A stretch of 64,000 nucleotides of DNA from Archilochus colubris (GCA_023079485.1 CM041092.1:2489127-2553126), one strand, 5' to 3'; counted from the stretch's first letter, positions 44,567-58,098 are shown. Notes: generated by a model from the sequence alone, not told the origin. Numbers and translations: made by a program.

Positions 44567-45260
44567 AGAGGTAAAGGAAAAGCTGTTTCTGTCTCATTCT
44601 CTGCACTCCCCAACACCACGTGCTGTGCCCTGGGTGACACAGACCCTTCTGACACCTCTGGGGTTTTGTCTTGGAGGGTCTTGTTTTTTATTTTTGCAGC
44701 ACTTGAAATAAAATGACAGAAACTTCAACAATAGTTTTTACTGGTCCCTTGGTATTTGGGGTTTGTGAGGTTTAAGGAGATTTCCAGTATACTTCCAACA
44801 AGCTTAACTTTCTTGTAGGGGTAAGTCAAGCTATGACATCCTTACTCAAACATCCCAAATCCAGGGATGTGACCAGCTGAGGAACTGACTTTAGAGTGGA
44901 GTCTAAAACCACTCAACCAGGAAAAAAGAATACCTTAATTTATCATGTTGTGCCCAATATAAGCAGAATAATGTGGATGCTTGTGTTCATATTCAGATCA
45001 CAATGGCTCTGTGAGCACATGGAGAGTGTAATTTGTCTTTTCAGTGGTAAAGCTCACAGAGGTTTCAGATACCTGATTAGGGCTCATCATTATTTTACTA
45101 TTGCATTGAAGTCCACTGAAAATGGCTGATTGTTCTGGCTGTGAAAAGAAGACCAAATAACCCAGATCCTTGCACATTCTCCAGAGGCTTACAAGCCCAG
45201 TGGTGAACAGGTTGGGCCCTGGAAAATCTTGTGCTAATGATGCTTTCAAGGTTAGTCTGA

Positions 45261-45294
45261 AAATAATAGTAATAATAATCATCATCATCATCTA
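45261..45294. repeat. (AAT)n/(ATC)n trinucleotide repeat
   Basis: AATAATAGTAATAATAATC runs straight into four ATC units. The tyrosine and aspartate runs in minus-strand frames come from it. Confidence 0.93.
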
Positions 45295-46242
45295 GGTGTG
45301 GTGAATTTAGATTCCTTTTCCTTCCAACAATCCAAGAAATTATTTTTTTTTGTGTGTTTGTGTGCATAAATGAACTTTTTCAGTGTTGGGGTATTCATCA
45401 GTCACTGATACTGTGATCACTTTGCTGTGGGCAGCCCTTAATACATTTTGAGTCAAACTTTTCTGCAAAGTTATTGTCCTTGGTCTGTCTGTCAGCTCTG
45501 AGGTGGGCAGGAGATGGCATCTCCTGTGTCTGATGCTGGAATAAAAGTATCTGAATGGCCAGAGGCAGCCCAGGCATGGGGGCAGAATGAGGAGCTTCCA
45601 TTTAAGCCTTTTTACCAGTGACAAGGCTAATTTGTGCCCTTCTTTTCTCTCCCAGCCATCAGTTCTCATTAAGCTGATAGAAGCTCACATCTGTAAGATG
45701 TCTACCTGGCTCTCCAATTTGATTAAAATTGGTCCAAAAGTTATTGGAGAAAGGAAAAGAATGGGCAGTGTGCTCAGAGAAGACTTTTTCATTAGCAGTT
45801 AAAGCCAAGAATGCTGCATTAGAAAACTATGCCATGCATTTGTGGGAGATATTTTTGTCTCTCCTAAAGCATTTTTCTAGTCCATATTTGCAATTAAAGG
45901 CAGCCCCATAAGCTATAAACATTACCAGGAGTTTGCAGTGATATTTCCCATTGGCTGAAAACCAGTGATGGAAAATGAGGAGGAATATCTTGAAAAAAAA
46001 AAATTAAAAAGAGATTCTGAGAGGAGTAGGAACAATGTGAAAATGTGAAGGCCTCAGTGCTAGCAAGGCTACTACATTTAGAAGACATTAGGTTGTTTTG
46101 GTACTATTTTATGCACAAAGTCTCCTAATAGTTATTTCTCATGGATCTGCAAAATCCAAACGACTTTAGGTTAAAGGAATAGTAATGAATCATTTATGAG
46201 ATATTATCTGCAAAGATGGATTGGTTCCATCTGTTACAGTAA

Positions 46243-46320
46243 TAAAAATAATAATGCTTAGCAATTACATAAATGCTTTACAGGTTTTCAGTGTGCATCA
46301 CAAACATTAATCTAAGATCT
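46243..46320 (-). mobile_element. MIR-like SINE 3' fragment (ancient)
   Basis: TAAAAATAATAATGCTTAGC, then ATAAATGCTTTACAGG, then CACAAACATTAATC resembles the reversed 3' end of MIR elements in sauropsids (AATAATGCTTAGC, AGCGCTTTAC, ACAAACATTAATTAATC). Only the 3' part is visible. The family match is from recall. Confidence 0.55.
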
Positions 46321-49183
46321 AGCCCATAGCACAGTTTTAAGAGCCTGTAAAATGACTTCAGCTTATACATACTGTTTCATTTCTTTATTTCTAAGAAGGA
46401 AATTTGTTGTAATTGAGTTTTTAAACTGGTTTAGAAAATTGAGTTGCAGCTCCTTGGTCTAAAGACACGAGATGAAGATGGCCACAAAATTAGTTTCTTG
46501 TTCTTCTGTTAACTTAAGCTGCTGCAAATGTCCAAGAGAAAAAAAATCCTACAGCTCAACAGGCAGGTGTTCATTAACATACAAATGCTGGAGGAGTCTT
46601 CCAAGCTGCAATACATGCATTATCTCAGCTATTTGTTCATCTCATTTGTTTGTGTCTTGTAAGCAGCTGACTAATTGAAGGGCAGTGTCTTCTGAACCAG
46701 AGGACAGTCTGATGATGGTTCTGTTGTGTCCAGGAGTTCAGGTGTATTGGTCCATGTTACCCGAAAGAAAGAAAGAACTACATTTGTTCAATCCTGGAAG
46801 AAACTGGGTATACCAAGTGGTGGTATAGAAGTGGTGAAAAAGAAGTGATGATCACTTGAGGCCAGATGAAAAATAAATCTCTGTTGAGATTCCTTGATTT
46901 TTCTCCTTGTCAGACAAAGGTTTGGTAATGGGAAAGATTTATAGTAAATGCAGTTTACTGAATAACTATACCTGGTGATGGTCTGAGCATGTCTATAGGC
47001 TGTATGACTGTATAGGTCACTATATATTGCTACACTTGGGTTAGGTACATATCTAAGAGTGTCTGGAAGTTGGCATCTTTGCAGTGCATCCTGTGACCTT
47101 GAAAAATAAGGTGCCATGTGTAAATTTGCTGTACATTTGCTGTGTAAATCTGTTGATCTAAATGCATCCTAGATTAGACATGGGCTTTGCAATGTGACTT
47201 GACTGAAACAAGTTGCATTAATTCCATTAACTGTGGGCAAAAGCTATGTGTGTATTGAGAACTTAAACAAGGTGGGTTATGTGTCTTGACCTACCAGAAA
47301 TGTGGTTTGGAAACATTAAACTTAAGCATTAGCTTTTGCTAAATAATAACTGAAACATCAAGTCAATGATGTAATTTCCTTGAGCAATATTCTGTTAATT
47401 TGTATATAATGAGATCAATTAAAACAAGGGGGAAAAAAATAATCCAGTGTTTCATAGACAAAGAAAATAATGGGTTCTTTGTACCTGAATGCTGACAATA
47501 ATTCCTGAAACAGTGCAACAGTTTGGAGTCAGCACTAACTCCACCCTTTTCATCATCAATGACCTGGAAAAAAGTTCTCTAGTCTCATTCTCCGGGTTAT
47601 CTGTGTTAGTGTTCCAGAGCATGAACTGCACCCCTAGGAAGCAATTAGCAGTGCTTTTAACTCTTTGAACTCCCAGAAGCTGCTTGATGTCCTCTGCTGC
47701 CCAGCCAGAGCTTCCCAGGATGCCTCCTGCTCCATCCTGAGCATCCCTGGGGGTACCCAGCTCCATTCCAGCCCTTTTCTCAGGAGGCATCACTGCTGAG
47801 GGAGCTTCACTCTTTAGGGTTGCCCACCTGAGAGCTGGTATAAGGCAGCCATGGGGTTAACACCCCCCTAACAGTGTGGGAAGTTCTTCACAATTGCCAA
47901 AATAGGGCTAAAAGGGATTAGTGCTTGTAACAGAGTTTTCCTTCCCTACCACCTCCAAAGCCTGGGGTATGGTGGTAGAAATCCCTTACTGCAAGTGTCT
48001 ATCAGCAGGTTTCCCCAGCCATTGGGAGAGGGTGGGAATTCTCCGGGCTGATCTGGAAACCTGCCCAGAAATCTACCTAAAGAGTGGCTGGAGCTCCCAC
48101 GGTGTGAAGGTTGTGTGATGGGTTTTTCATTCCATGCTGATAAGAGATAAATTTCGGTGGTGTTCCTCTCAGCTGGCTGTCTTTTCAGGCTGGAGAGCAT
48201 TAGAATAAACACTTTCAAGTTGGTGGAGCACAAGAGCTTTGACAAACCAGTTCCAGCTCATCTTGCTTTGAGGTGGTTAGATCTCCTGGCCCCAGAAATC
48301 TTCCTTGTTTCTCTGCCAGAACTCGCCAGCCCATGCCAGGACTGGCAGGAAGGAAAAGGAGCTGCTGTCATAACTGGAGTCTTGGCTCCAACCCACTCTC
48401 ATCAGCAATTTCAACCGAGATGCCACTCTCTGAACAGGGTTAGCTGAGATATCAAGCACCTTCTGCTTTTCTGCCTCTCTTGGAGGTGGTGTACTTCCCA
48501 GAGGGTAGCAAGGTGGAGGGTTACAAGTCATAACATCAAGGTTCCCAAGGTAAACCATCAGCTGCACCATCTGTAATTGGGCTGGTAAATAATTGGTTTG
48601 ATATTTATTTGTGTTCTTCCTTTCCTTAAAAAGTGATAATTATAGCTGAGGATATCATCCCAGAGTGCCAAAATCAGCCACTGATTTTTCCTGAGAAAAT
48701 GCTCCTGTTACTACTTGTAGAGGATCTCAGCATATAACGTGGTTGCAGAACATTTAAAAAAAGGAATAAGAGCTATTATATACCAATAGTGGTTTTTTAG
48801 AATATATAAGCTGTGTTACACATCAGGATCACATGCAGAGCTGACGTGCAACATAGCACAGTAAATTAGGCTCTTTGCCTCCTAATAATGGCATGATAAT
48901 TGTGATAACATCAGAAATTGCTATCATTCTTGGCTGACAATTCACTTGCTATCACCCTCTTGTTCCAATATGCCTGGGATAGTTCTGAAATTGTTTACAG
49001 GGCTATTTGGAGGCTTCCCCTTATTAACCTTCCAGATTGTACAAAAAAAACCCCAACAACCCACCAAAAAACCCAAACTAACTTGTGTGTGTAAGTGGGA
49101 AATTGTTGGTTACATCTTCCCTGTGCTGAGCTGCCTTGTGTTCATCTTCCCAGTGTTTTGCACATGTGTGTAATACTGAGCTG

Positions 49184-49216
49184 GTTTGTTTTGTTTTGTT
49201 TTGTTTTGTTTTTTTG
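49184..49216. repeat. (TTTTG)n microsatellite
   Basis: About five GTTTT units followed by a T run. Confidence 0.95.
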
Positions 49217-51014
49217 GTGTCGGTCTAGTACCTCATCTTGGGAAATGTGATTGAGGGGAAAAAGGTATTAATGACTAGTAGGAAACAATCTGTGGTTAAC
49301 ACAGCTCATCCCTTTCTTTCTTTACCCCTGTGATCAGACTGCAATATTTTAAGCTGATCAACAAAAAATAGTTGGTCAGCCTCCTCGTGTCTTGAGTAAA
49401 GAAGAGATGGTCTGAATGTGAATCCCACCTGGAGGGTCCCAAGAGCCCTAAAACGTTGACTACTCATCTGGCAGCAACAAAAATGTTTCTCCAGCTTGAG
49501 AACTTGGAGATGCTGGTCCTCACAGCTGACATTCTGCATTATGTTAGGAAGGCAAGAGAGTCTAATTTGGGGAATATCAAACTCCAAAGCACCTGTGTCA
49601 CTCCTGCCTATGTCCTCAGGAGATGATATCTCAGGTTATCAGGTCATAAATTATGAGAAACCTGATGACAAACTTCTAGGGACACCCCCCAAGTGAGCAG
49701 CTAGCCAGGATTTTGTGTCCTGAAGACAGAAGCCACTGTCCTCTCGTTGTCCTCTTGAGCTGCAAGTGAAGCAATGAGAATTACTCATCACAGAGGGACA
49801 ACTTCCTTTTGTTTTTTTTTTACTAGTTACCCACAGACTACTAGGTTATAACTAGAAGAGAAGTTGCCTCTACATTCCTTATATCCTTGTGTGCTTTGCA
49901 GGGTTCCAGTGCTGTTGTCATTTATTTAATCTAACTGAGCTCATGTGGAAAGTGTGGAAATTGAGGTGAAGGATCACAAAGTGCCATCAAAATTGGTGGA
50001 GAACTCCAAGCTTCCCAGGTTCTCCTTTCTTCCCACAGTTGACATTGCCAAGAGAAAGCAGAACGGGAGTTCCTAACATGATAGAAGTTTCCATTAGATT
50101 CCCTTTCAAAAATCAAAATAGGGTCGTTTGGAGAATAACCTTGCCAATGTAAAATGTGAATGGCTGATGAGGTCTGGCAGGACAGATTTGCTCCTTTTAC
50201 ACAGCTTCAGGTTATCAGAAGTCCATGGAACACAGGCAGCTGCAAAATAACTCATTACCCCATGGAAACAAAAATGCCCTAAACCTTCAAAATCCCATTG
50301 AAATTTCCCTGGCATTAGGGATAGACCTTTAAAAATGCTGCTTCCAGAATATTCCCACCCTCTTTTATCAGTGCTGTTATTTGAGCAGAGTTCCAGTTGT
50401 GTAATGATGCCCAGGACAGATGGCTCTTAGGAAATTATTCATCAAGGAAAGGGAGTGTTGTGGTTTGGAGTGTGAGGTTGGTTGGTTTTCCTCCAGACAA
50501 TACCAGTTCTGCTTGGGGATTGTCATCTTGGGCTCTCTGGGCTGCATGACTGGTCACACAAGTCTTGTTCCTCCTCCCTGATGGAGCCAGGCTGGTTTGA
50601 ACTCTTGATTCATAAAGATTGGGGAGTGCTGCAGGGGAGGTGTGGGCACGGGGCATCCCATCTGCACAGTGTGGGAAAAAGCAGAGCCAGGAGGCTGCTG
50701 GCTTGGGAATTTCTTGGTAGTCTTTAAGAAGTGTGCAGGTCTCTTGACTGGGAGTTTGGAATTTGTGCAAAGGTTTTTCTGCTGCTCAGCTGTAATATTT
50801 TTATCCTAACTGCTATTGAATACATCTAGTGAGCCTGTGGGATAGATGGGCTACAAGAAACCTGTTAGTGAGGGGCCTTGAAGGAATCTGTATATTAAAA
50901 GTGAAGCTCGTATCTCCAAGTTGCTTGAATTATTTTTAGACAAGTTGGTTTCATGGTTGGTTTTTTCTTTTTTTTTTCTTTTGTTCGTATTCCTTTCTCC
51001 TCTCTGGTTCTTCC

Positions 51015-51075
51015 TTTTAAAATTATTATTATTTTTATAATTATTATTTAATTTTTTGTTTTATTTTTTAAATGA
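51015..51075. repeat. ATT-rich low-complexity patch
   Basis: ATTATTATTATTTTT units and long T runs, with only one G. Confidence 0.85.
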
Positions 51076-53258
51076 ACATTTATAACAGTTGGAATGAGAG
51101 AAGGGGAAAAGATGACTGATTTCCAGAATATATTTATGATTGAGCAACACTGAAAAAAAAGTGAGTTTTGGTAGCCCATGCTGAACAACAGACTTTACAT
51201 TCTGGTAAAAAATCAGGGGAAATGGGAATGGACACTGAATCCAGAAGTTATCCTGGCAATTTGGCTGCCTGCCATTCTTTGACTGCCTTTTGGCAATTAG
51301 GTATGGGATTGCATGATGGTTGCTCAGAAAACAGACAGCTTCATGAATGGTGTCTTTTTCTTCCAATCTTAACTGCTAGATTTTATTTAATTTCCTTAAT
51401 TATAGTGCTTACCCCTGATATTCACATGACAACCACTGTGACCTCTGGTGCCTATCTGTTGGGTTGGGAGAGGCAGGAGAAGTCAGTCTTGTATTTCCTT
51501 GGGTTTATTTGAATGTGTTTCCCTGGAGGGGAAATCCCACATTCCTACAGGTCCTGGATAAAACCTCTCATTTTATTTCCCAGAGGAGAGGCAGTGAAGG
51601 GAGGAGCACTTGGGCCCTGCTGAGTGTTTCCCACTGTCAGCCTTGATGCTGGGTGCTAAAATAACTGCTCCTTGGTACATTTAAGTTGAAATCAGGCGTT
51701 CTCAAGCTGCTGGAGGTATTTAGTTGGTATCAAGGCAACTCTTGAAGAGAATTAAATGAAAGAGTCAAGAGTGAAACATCCCTTCTGGGGTGCACTGTGG
51801 TGTGGGGGTGGGGAGGGACAGATGGAAAGGGTAAGAAAAAAAAGAAAAGAAAAAAAAGCTGAAAGGAAGGGAACTGTTCCCAGCAAAATGGCTCCATGTG
51901 TTTTCAAAGATCAAAAGTAGAAACCCACGTTGGATATGTGACATAATTTATAGGAACTTTATATTGTGAGATAACCTTACCATGACATGAATGGTGTAAA
52001 AAATGGATGTTTACCAAGCTTGTTGGCCTGTTGGGTGTGTGAGTGCCCCCCCTTCTCCATAATCCCCACGAATTTTGCTGTTACATGTTGCTCATTTCTT
52101 CATTTCTAGTGAGTTTGGTTTTTTTCCTTTTTAAATACCTGCCAGCTCTGAATTCCAACAAGCATTGGCATGAGTAATGAGTCAAATGTTAGAGCAGCAT
52201 TATTCTTTGACAGTTCTAAAAGGATTATATAACAAGAATTTTAAATAATATTTTTGAAATGTGTAATTTAAGAGGTCCTCGTGTTCTGTAAATGGTTTAA
52301 TTTTTCCTAGCATTTAATTGACATTGCAGAGGAATCATTAAGTGGATGATGATTAAACCAGCACTTTTATGGATCAAACTCTCTTTTGTGAGAAATTTAG
52401 TCATCAGGAAAGAGGTGTAGACATATATTTTGGGGATGCTGCAATAGCAGCAGAGACTTTTCAATAAATCTGTGCCATTGTGGCTGACCTGGAACCCTCC
52501 TCTATCCAATCCAAAGTTGAACCAACACTGGAGAAGGAGGAAAAATTGTGTTGTGCTTTTACAACATGACACTTGCTTGAGAAGGAGACTGATTTCACCT
52601 GGGTGGTTTCAGCCCAATTTGAAGCAGATTCTAAAGAAGGGAGGATGTAATTAAGTTATTAAGTCTATTCTCACGTTGATATTAAGCTGCTTAATTTTCT
52701 GTAAACTTCTGCACTCATTAAAAGCAAGTAATGAAGTTTTGCTTGGTTTTGTGTTGCTAAGTTTCAAAACTCTGTTTACCTGAGACAGTTCCTACAGGTC
52801 TATATGCTTTGTAAGAAAATATTGCTTCTACAGGTATGTTTATTTTCACTAAAAATTATACTACTCAATTGTATGGTAGGTCCTGAATAGAAAGGAGGGG
52901 TAGTTTGAAGTGTTCATTAATGCCAGTTCCCTTAAAGAGTGTGTATGTTAGAGCATATAGTGAATTTTATTCCTTTTGAAGCTGGCTAGACTGCATTAGC
53001 CCATCCTGTGTAAAAGGGGAATGGTGTAATTACAGACTCAGCTGGGTTAGTCTCATCTTGAATTTTGTACTACGTTTCACTGGGGTTGGTAGGGACTTCT
53101 GTTTGAAGTTCTGGCAAGTTCCTGTCTGTCACGGTTTAACACTGGCCTGGCAATTAAACCGAATACCAGACGCTCTCTATTAATCTCTCTCTCCTTGATA
53201 AAGAAAGGGGAGAGAATAAGGGAGAGAGACTGATGGGTTGGAAACTAAACTACACAAC

Positions 53259-53264
53259 TTTAAT
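53259..53264 (-). promoter_or_regulatory. LTR polyadenylation signal (ATTAAA variant)
   Basis: ATTAAA on the minus strand, about 325 bases downstream of the TATA box and 130 bases before the LTR's 3' end. The position fits the end of the R region. Confidence 0.5.
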
Positions 53265-53586
53265 GAACAGTAATGATAAATAGGAAAAATTACTAAATAT
53301 ATACAAATATACAGGAAAATGGAAACTACATTCCTCCCTCCTTTCCCCCAATAACTCTCACGTCACCACCGAGGCTGCAGGGCAGCCCTGGGAAAGTCCA
53401 GGCTGGAATCCTGGAGTCGGCAGCAGTCGGGAACTGGAGGCAGGAACACACAGATATGGGCTGGCACGGATCAGGACCACAGGCAGATGAACGGACGGGA
53501 TCCTTCCAGGATGCCGGGTGAAGGAAGGGAAGCAGGAAATCAGGAAATCCGGAAAAGATCTGGCTCGGCCCTCGTGATGCCTCAAA

Positions 53587-53592
53587 TTTATA
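53587..53592 (-). promoter_or_regulatory. LTR TATA box
   Basis: TATAAA on the minus strand, preceded by CACACTCAG. It lies about 330 bases into the LTR from its 5' end, a normal place for the U3 promoter. Confidence 0.7.
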
Positions 53593-53918
53593 CTGAGTGT
53601 GACGTATATGGGATGGAATACTCTGTTTGGTCAATTCTGGCATCTATCTTGTCTGTTCCTCCTCAAAGGAGGGCTCAGGTGGGACCTCTGTATCCTCCTG
53701 GACGGTAAAATGTTTTCCTCAGAGCTGAGCAGTGTCCTTGGCTCTGCACACCAGTCTCTAGCAGTAACTATAAACATCGAGTGTTATCAGTCCTAGAAGC
53801 ACACACTGTCTGAGAAACTTGCTGTTAATTTCAGCAAGTGCAACTACTTACAAGAGACTGAGCTAAAAGCAAAAGTACAAGACAGAAAATCACCTTTATC
53901 CTGGCCCAAACCAGGACA

Positions 53919-56900
53919 CTGCCTAAAACCTGAGCTTTATTGAAAATAAAATATGTCCAAAAATTCCAAGTTATGGGTAATATTAGTAGAGCATGTTGTG
54001 TAAAGAGGAGCTCCTGAAGAGGAGAAATAAGGGAGATCAAAAATTAAGGAATGATCAGTCCAGAAAAGAAAGTATTAATGAATCAGTCTGGGAAACAGTG
54101 TTACTCTAACAGGGTTGGTGATAACTTAAAAAATTGATAGGATGGGATTACAATAAAGATGAAAACTGCAGTGTCAGGAATTGCTCAGAGAAAAGAAATA
54201 ATTGGAAGAAGGAGCAGATTGTCTAAGAGCAGAATACAACTGATATCTCAGTTTGGGAATTGACTCTGCATTTGTAGGATGTAAAGTTAATGACCAAATT
54301 TTCAATTTTATTATATTAAGCTTAAGATTCAGTAACATCTCTGTGAAAAAGCACGTTCAGCTTAAACTGAAAAGTTCACTAAACCAAAGGTAAAACTTTA
54401 TTGAAGATAAAAACCTAGATTACTATGAAATACATATATTTTCTAACAAAATAAGGTTCTCTAGCTAAATTCTCAAACCTTTCAATGAAACAAGTTTATC
54501 AAAATCCTGGAAAATTATATGCCTTGGGACGTTCTCCTGATGCTTGGACAATTTGAATTGAACGTGACCCTGGTCCTTTCCTGAAAAAGAAAAAATAAGA
54601 AGTTCAGGAACTTGTCCACTCACATCTCTGTAGCTGAAATTTGCTACTCACCATCATGGTCATTGATGAGAGAAATTTTCCAGACCTAGCAAAGTTTCTG
54701 TAGGTTTTAGGAGTTCCCATGCCACATTCATTCAGCCTGTGTCATTAGCAATAATAATAAAGAAAAATCACTGGCTCCAAATACACAGACTGTTCCCAGA
54801 GATACCCACAGAAACACATAAATCTGGAATAAATGTCAGCACTTAAAAGGTAAAAAGGCTAATTGCAACTAAAGCAAATTAGTCCTTCCCCTAAAGAAAA
54901 GGAAACCAGATCCTGAATATCTCTCACATCCTCGGCCCCGTGTCCCACTTAATCATGTTCCCTAAACCAGATTTCTTTTGTGTTGCACTCTCTATTTGCC
55001 TCTTTTCAGAAATTCCTCTTAAGTTTTCCTCTCTGCTTATGTCCCCCAAAAATTCCCTGCCTGGAGAGGGGGACAGAGCCAGCAGAGCCTCCTGCCTGGA
55101 GACCTTTCCCATGGCAAATCCTCCAGGATTTTCCTCTTCCAGGTGGAGCAGTGGGCACATCAGCCTCTGGTGGAGGCAGTAGGATCCTCCCTCACCTTCC
55201 TCCTTTGCTGCTGAGCAGAAATTGAGAATCCACAGGAGGAAAGAAATGGAGAAAGCCAAGCAGAGAGGTGGAGCCTTCAGCTTTTGGTGTAGCACTAGAA
55301 ATGAGCTGAAAGGTTTTAGCAGTGCTTCAAGTTATGCTGATTCCGTTCACTTCATTGCTGACTTCACTGTCAGATGCATTTATTTTATGAGCCAGGACTT
55401 CAGCCAGTCTTAGTCAAAGCAGAGCTCCCCTGCCCTCCAACTCCACTTTAGAGGAGCAGATCTTTCAGCTGCCTCTTTGCTGATGGGCTCCTGGTCCCCT
55501 GCCAAACCGCCCCGAAGGCGTCTGCCTCTTCTACTTAGATGTGAACCATTGGAGCACTTATGGGAGACCAAATAAATTTAAAAGGTGGATCAATCTACAA
55601 TATCTTAATTTGTAACTGAAATTATTTCTTAGGTCTTTTTAAGCTGCTTTCTAGCCTGCTGCCAGCAAGGCAGGGAGACGCAACAGTTTGCAGAGCAGGT
55701 GAAGGATGTGGTGGTTCCTAAACAGCTGAAAGATATTCTGCAGGGGATTTTCTTGCCTTTATATGGTGTTTTCTTTGTAATATTTTCTTTCTGACCTGAA
55801 AAAACCCCTAATTTTCCCCGTTGAAGTTTTCCATTCTCTAATTTTATTTTCTCTTTCTCTGTACAAGACTTTGTGATTGAAGAGCTTTTACTCTGCTGTT
55901 AATCCCAATCTTTCTATGCAGAGGCTAGAAACCTTAACTTTTAAAATAAGCTCTGTTTTAACTGCATTGAGCAAAATTCAGAGTATTTTAGTGCATTTTT
56001 TGCATCTGGAGGAACTGGCAATCATGTCTAAGCTGGACTCCATCCTGGAGCAGTGGCAGCCTCAGGGTACAACTTGTCTGGCTGTGGTATTTGTCTGCTC
56101 TCTAACAGTTGTCCTTGAGTACAGTGTTTAATGCATTTATCTGACAGTGTTCCTTGTGCAACCATTGTCCATGTTTTACAGAGAATGAAAGATTCAATAG
56201 TTGTGAAGTTCAGTCAGTGTTAGGATTCAACCAATGCTTCCCAAGTCTGGAGTCTTCATCATGAAATCACTTCTCCTCACTGACTCTTGGCTGGGGTATA
56301 AAACCAACCAAAAAGACTCCACTGGAAAAAAACTTGTATTATTTTCAATGTGTCTGCAGACTCAAACACCCATCTTAGACTTTTGCCTACTCCTCTTGTG
56401 AAGTGTTGTTCTTGGGCACATTTCTTTGCCCTGGAAAGCTTTTTGGCCAGATCAGAATCTTGTGTCTCACGCTGCCATTTTAATCAGATGCAGTGGTTTA
56501 AGGAGTCTGCACTGAGGAGATGATCCTTTAGCTTCCTCTGCCTTATGCTGCAGCCCCTGAGATAGCAGAACATCTGGTGGAAACAGCTTATATTAGTTTT
56601 ATCTTCAGATTGCCTAATGACTCTAATAATGTGGCTACCAGGCCTTCCATGAGGGAAGTGGGATTTGGGAAAACTTAACCTTGGCTGTTGCTATTGCAAG
56701 AATGTTAGCAAGTTTTATATGTTGGCTTTTTTTGTTTGTTTTTTGCCTTCCCATTTTAAATTTGTGCTGGGTTTCCTCTTAGTAATTTATAATATATTGC
56801 TGGGTTTGAAGGGTTATTAAAACCACAATTAACTTTGTTTTCCTTTAAGGTCTGGTAATATCCAACGTATTTTTGTTGAGTTGGGTGCATGAGGTGTGAG

Positions 56901-58098
56901 GGAAAAATCTGACTTTCCTTCTTATCCTTTTTTTTGTTGTTGAGATAATTTCTTTAGCAGCTTAATTTTCTTCTATTTCTGCACATCAAATCAGAAAAGT
57001 TTTATTTTAGCATCACGATGAAAATTCTATCAAAAAGCTTTTATTTAAGGGTGGTTGTTTTATTTTTTTTTAATGCTCCTTGGGAATACAAGCACTTAAT
57101 GCCTGGTTAGGATCTTATTTCAGCCTTGCTCAGAATACTCACCTAAGCAGATGGGGAGAAACAAGCTGATAGAAATTTGGTGACCATTGACTTCCTGTCT
57201 GGCTGGTGCTGGTGCATTAGCCCTTATCAAAGTTGGAAGAGCAGCTCCAACCCAGCCTTTGTCAGGATTGGATCAATACCTGGCAAAGAGCCTGAAGGTC
57301 AGATAAAGTACTTAGGCAGGCTGTGTGCCAGGCTAAAGAGATGTCAAGAAAATCAATTAGATACTAAAGAAAGAGCAGCAAGCTAACTAAAAATCCAATC
57401 TTGAAAGGCTCTTTATATTTCGAAGCCAGCTTATTAGTGTTAGCTATATCTTTATCTCTCTAATAAAATTATGTTTGTTAAGCAATTAAAACCAGACTTG
57501 GGTCAAACAAGGCTAGCACAAAACTGACTGCAAACACCTGTATGGTACTAGATTAGGAAGAGCTACAAGTGGTGATTAAATCGAGTGGCTTTCAGGGTAC
57601 AGCAAGACATAACTTGTGATTAATCTCCACTCCTCCTCCCCCTATTGATTACTTTACCTATGTGCATTTGGCATATATCTCAACTACTTTCTCCTCTGAG
57701 TGGTAATGGGAAGCACAGACTTTCTTGACTGGTGCCAGGTAGTTTACTTAATAAATTATAGCTGTCTGAAGTCAATAAATAGAAGAGAAATTCAGAGGGT
57801 TGAGTCCTGCCTCAGCTTTCCTCTCCCTTCCCCAAACTACAGTGCCTGAGAGGAGCATGTTTTCCCAGGTAACCAGCTGGAAACACAGTTGTTGTGAGTG
57901 TGTTTTGGTACCAAAGAACCCTTGCTTTTCCACCCAAGAGAGTAGAAATTCTCTACCCAAAACCCCACAGAAATTCCCTACCCAAAAACGTGGTATTTGT
58001 TCCACATTGAGTTTACTGGCAAGAAGTCAAACTGGTTGCTGGCAGGTAGGCAAGGTACCCAAGGCTTGAATATTTGAAGGTCTGGAGTTCTTTATGGT
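53919..58098. other. Noncoding, unique sequence; possible conserved element
   Basis: No young repeats for 4 kb. The 123-codon minus open frame at 54924-55295 and the 84-codon frame at 55877-56131 have no recognisable domain. 57400-57780 is AT-rich, complex and dense in ATTA/TAAT motifs. Confidence 0.5.

Larger units (their letters stand above)
41717..46242. other. Noncoding, mostly unique sequence
   Basis: Simple-sequence patches: poly-T near 41557, T15G9 at 43859-43882, a GT-rich stretch at 44507-44566, and AAT/ATC repeats at 45261-45294. The 117-codon minus open frame at 44027-44380 and the 109-codon frame at 45340-45669 have no recognisable content. Confidence 0.6.
46321..53126. other. 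Long stretch of noncoding DNA with no young mobile elements
   Basis: Almost 7 kb without a recognisable CR1 or LTR. Simple repeats: (TTTTG)n at 49184-49216 and an ATT-rich patch at 51015-51075. The largest open frames (46788-47117, 47452-47793 and 50435-50770 minus; 51168-51512 plus; 109-114 codons each) have no visible domain. No exon can be supported. Confidence 0.55.
53127..53918 (-). mobile_element. Solo LTR of an avian ERVL-type endogenous retrovirus
   Basis: Read on the minus strand, a 792-bp block begins TGTCCTGGTTTGGGCCAGG (53918 inward) and ends GTTAAACCGTGACA (at 53127), so it has the TG...CA ends of a long terminal repeat. The flanks are CTGTC (53122-53126) and CTGCC (53919-53923), a 5-bp target duplication with one difference; 5 bp is usual for ERVL. 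Internally it has a TATAAA box and an ATTAAA signal in the right order. No gag, pol or env lies beside it, so it is a solo LTR left by recombination between two LTRs. Opening sequence and GAGGAAAACATTTTAC block match avian ERVL LTRs from recall. Confidence 0.87.

Noticed and set aside
47452..47793. 113-codon minus-strand frame beginning MMPPEKRAGMELGTP
   Set aside because: No recognised domain, no splice or promoter context, and length within chance for the window.
54924..55295. 123-codon minus-strand frame
   Set aside because: No recognised domain; a plus-strand frame of similar size overlaps it, as chance would give.
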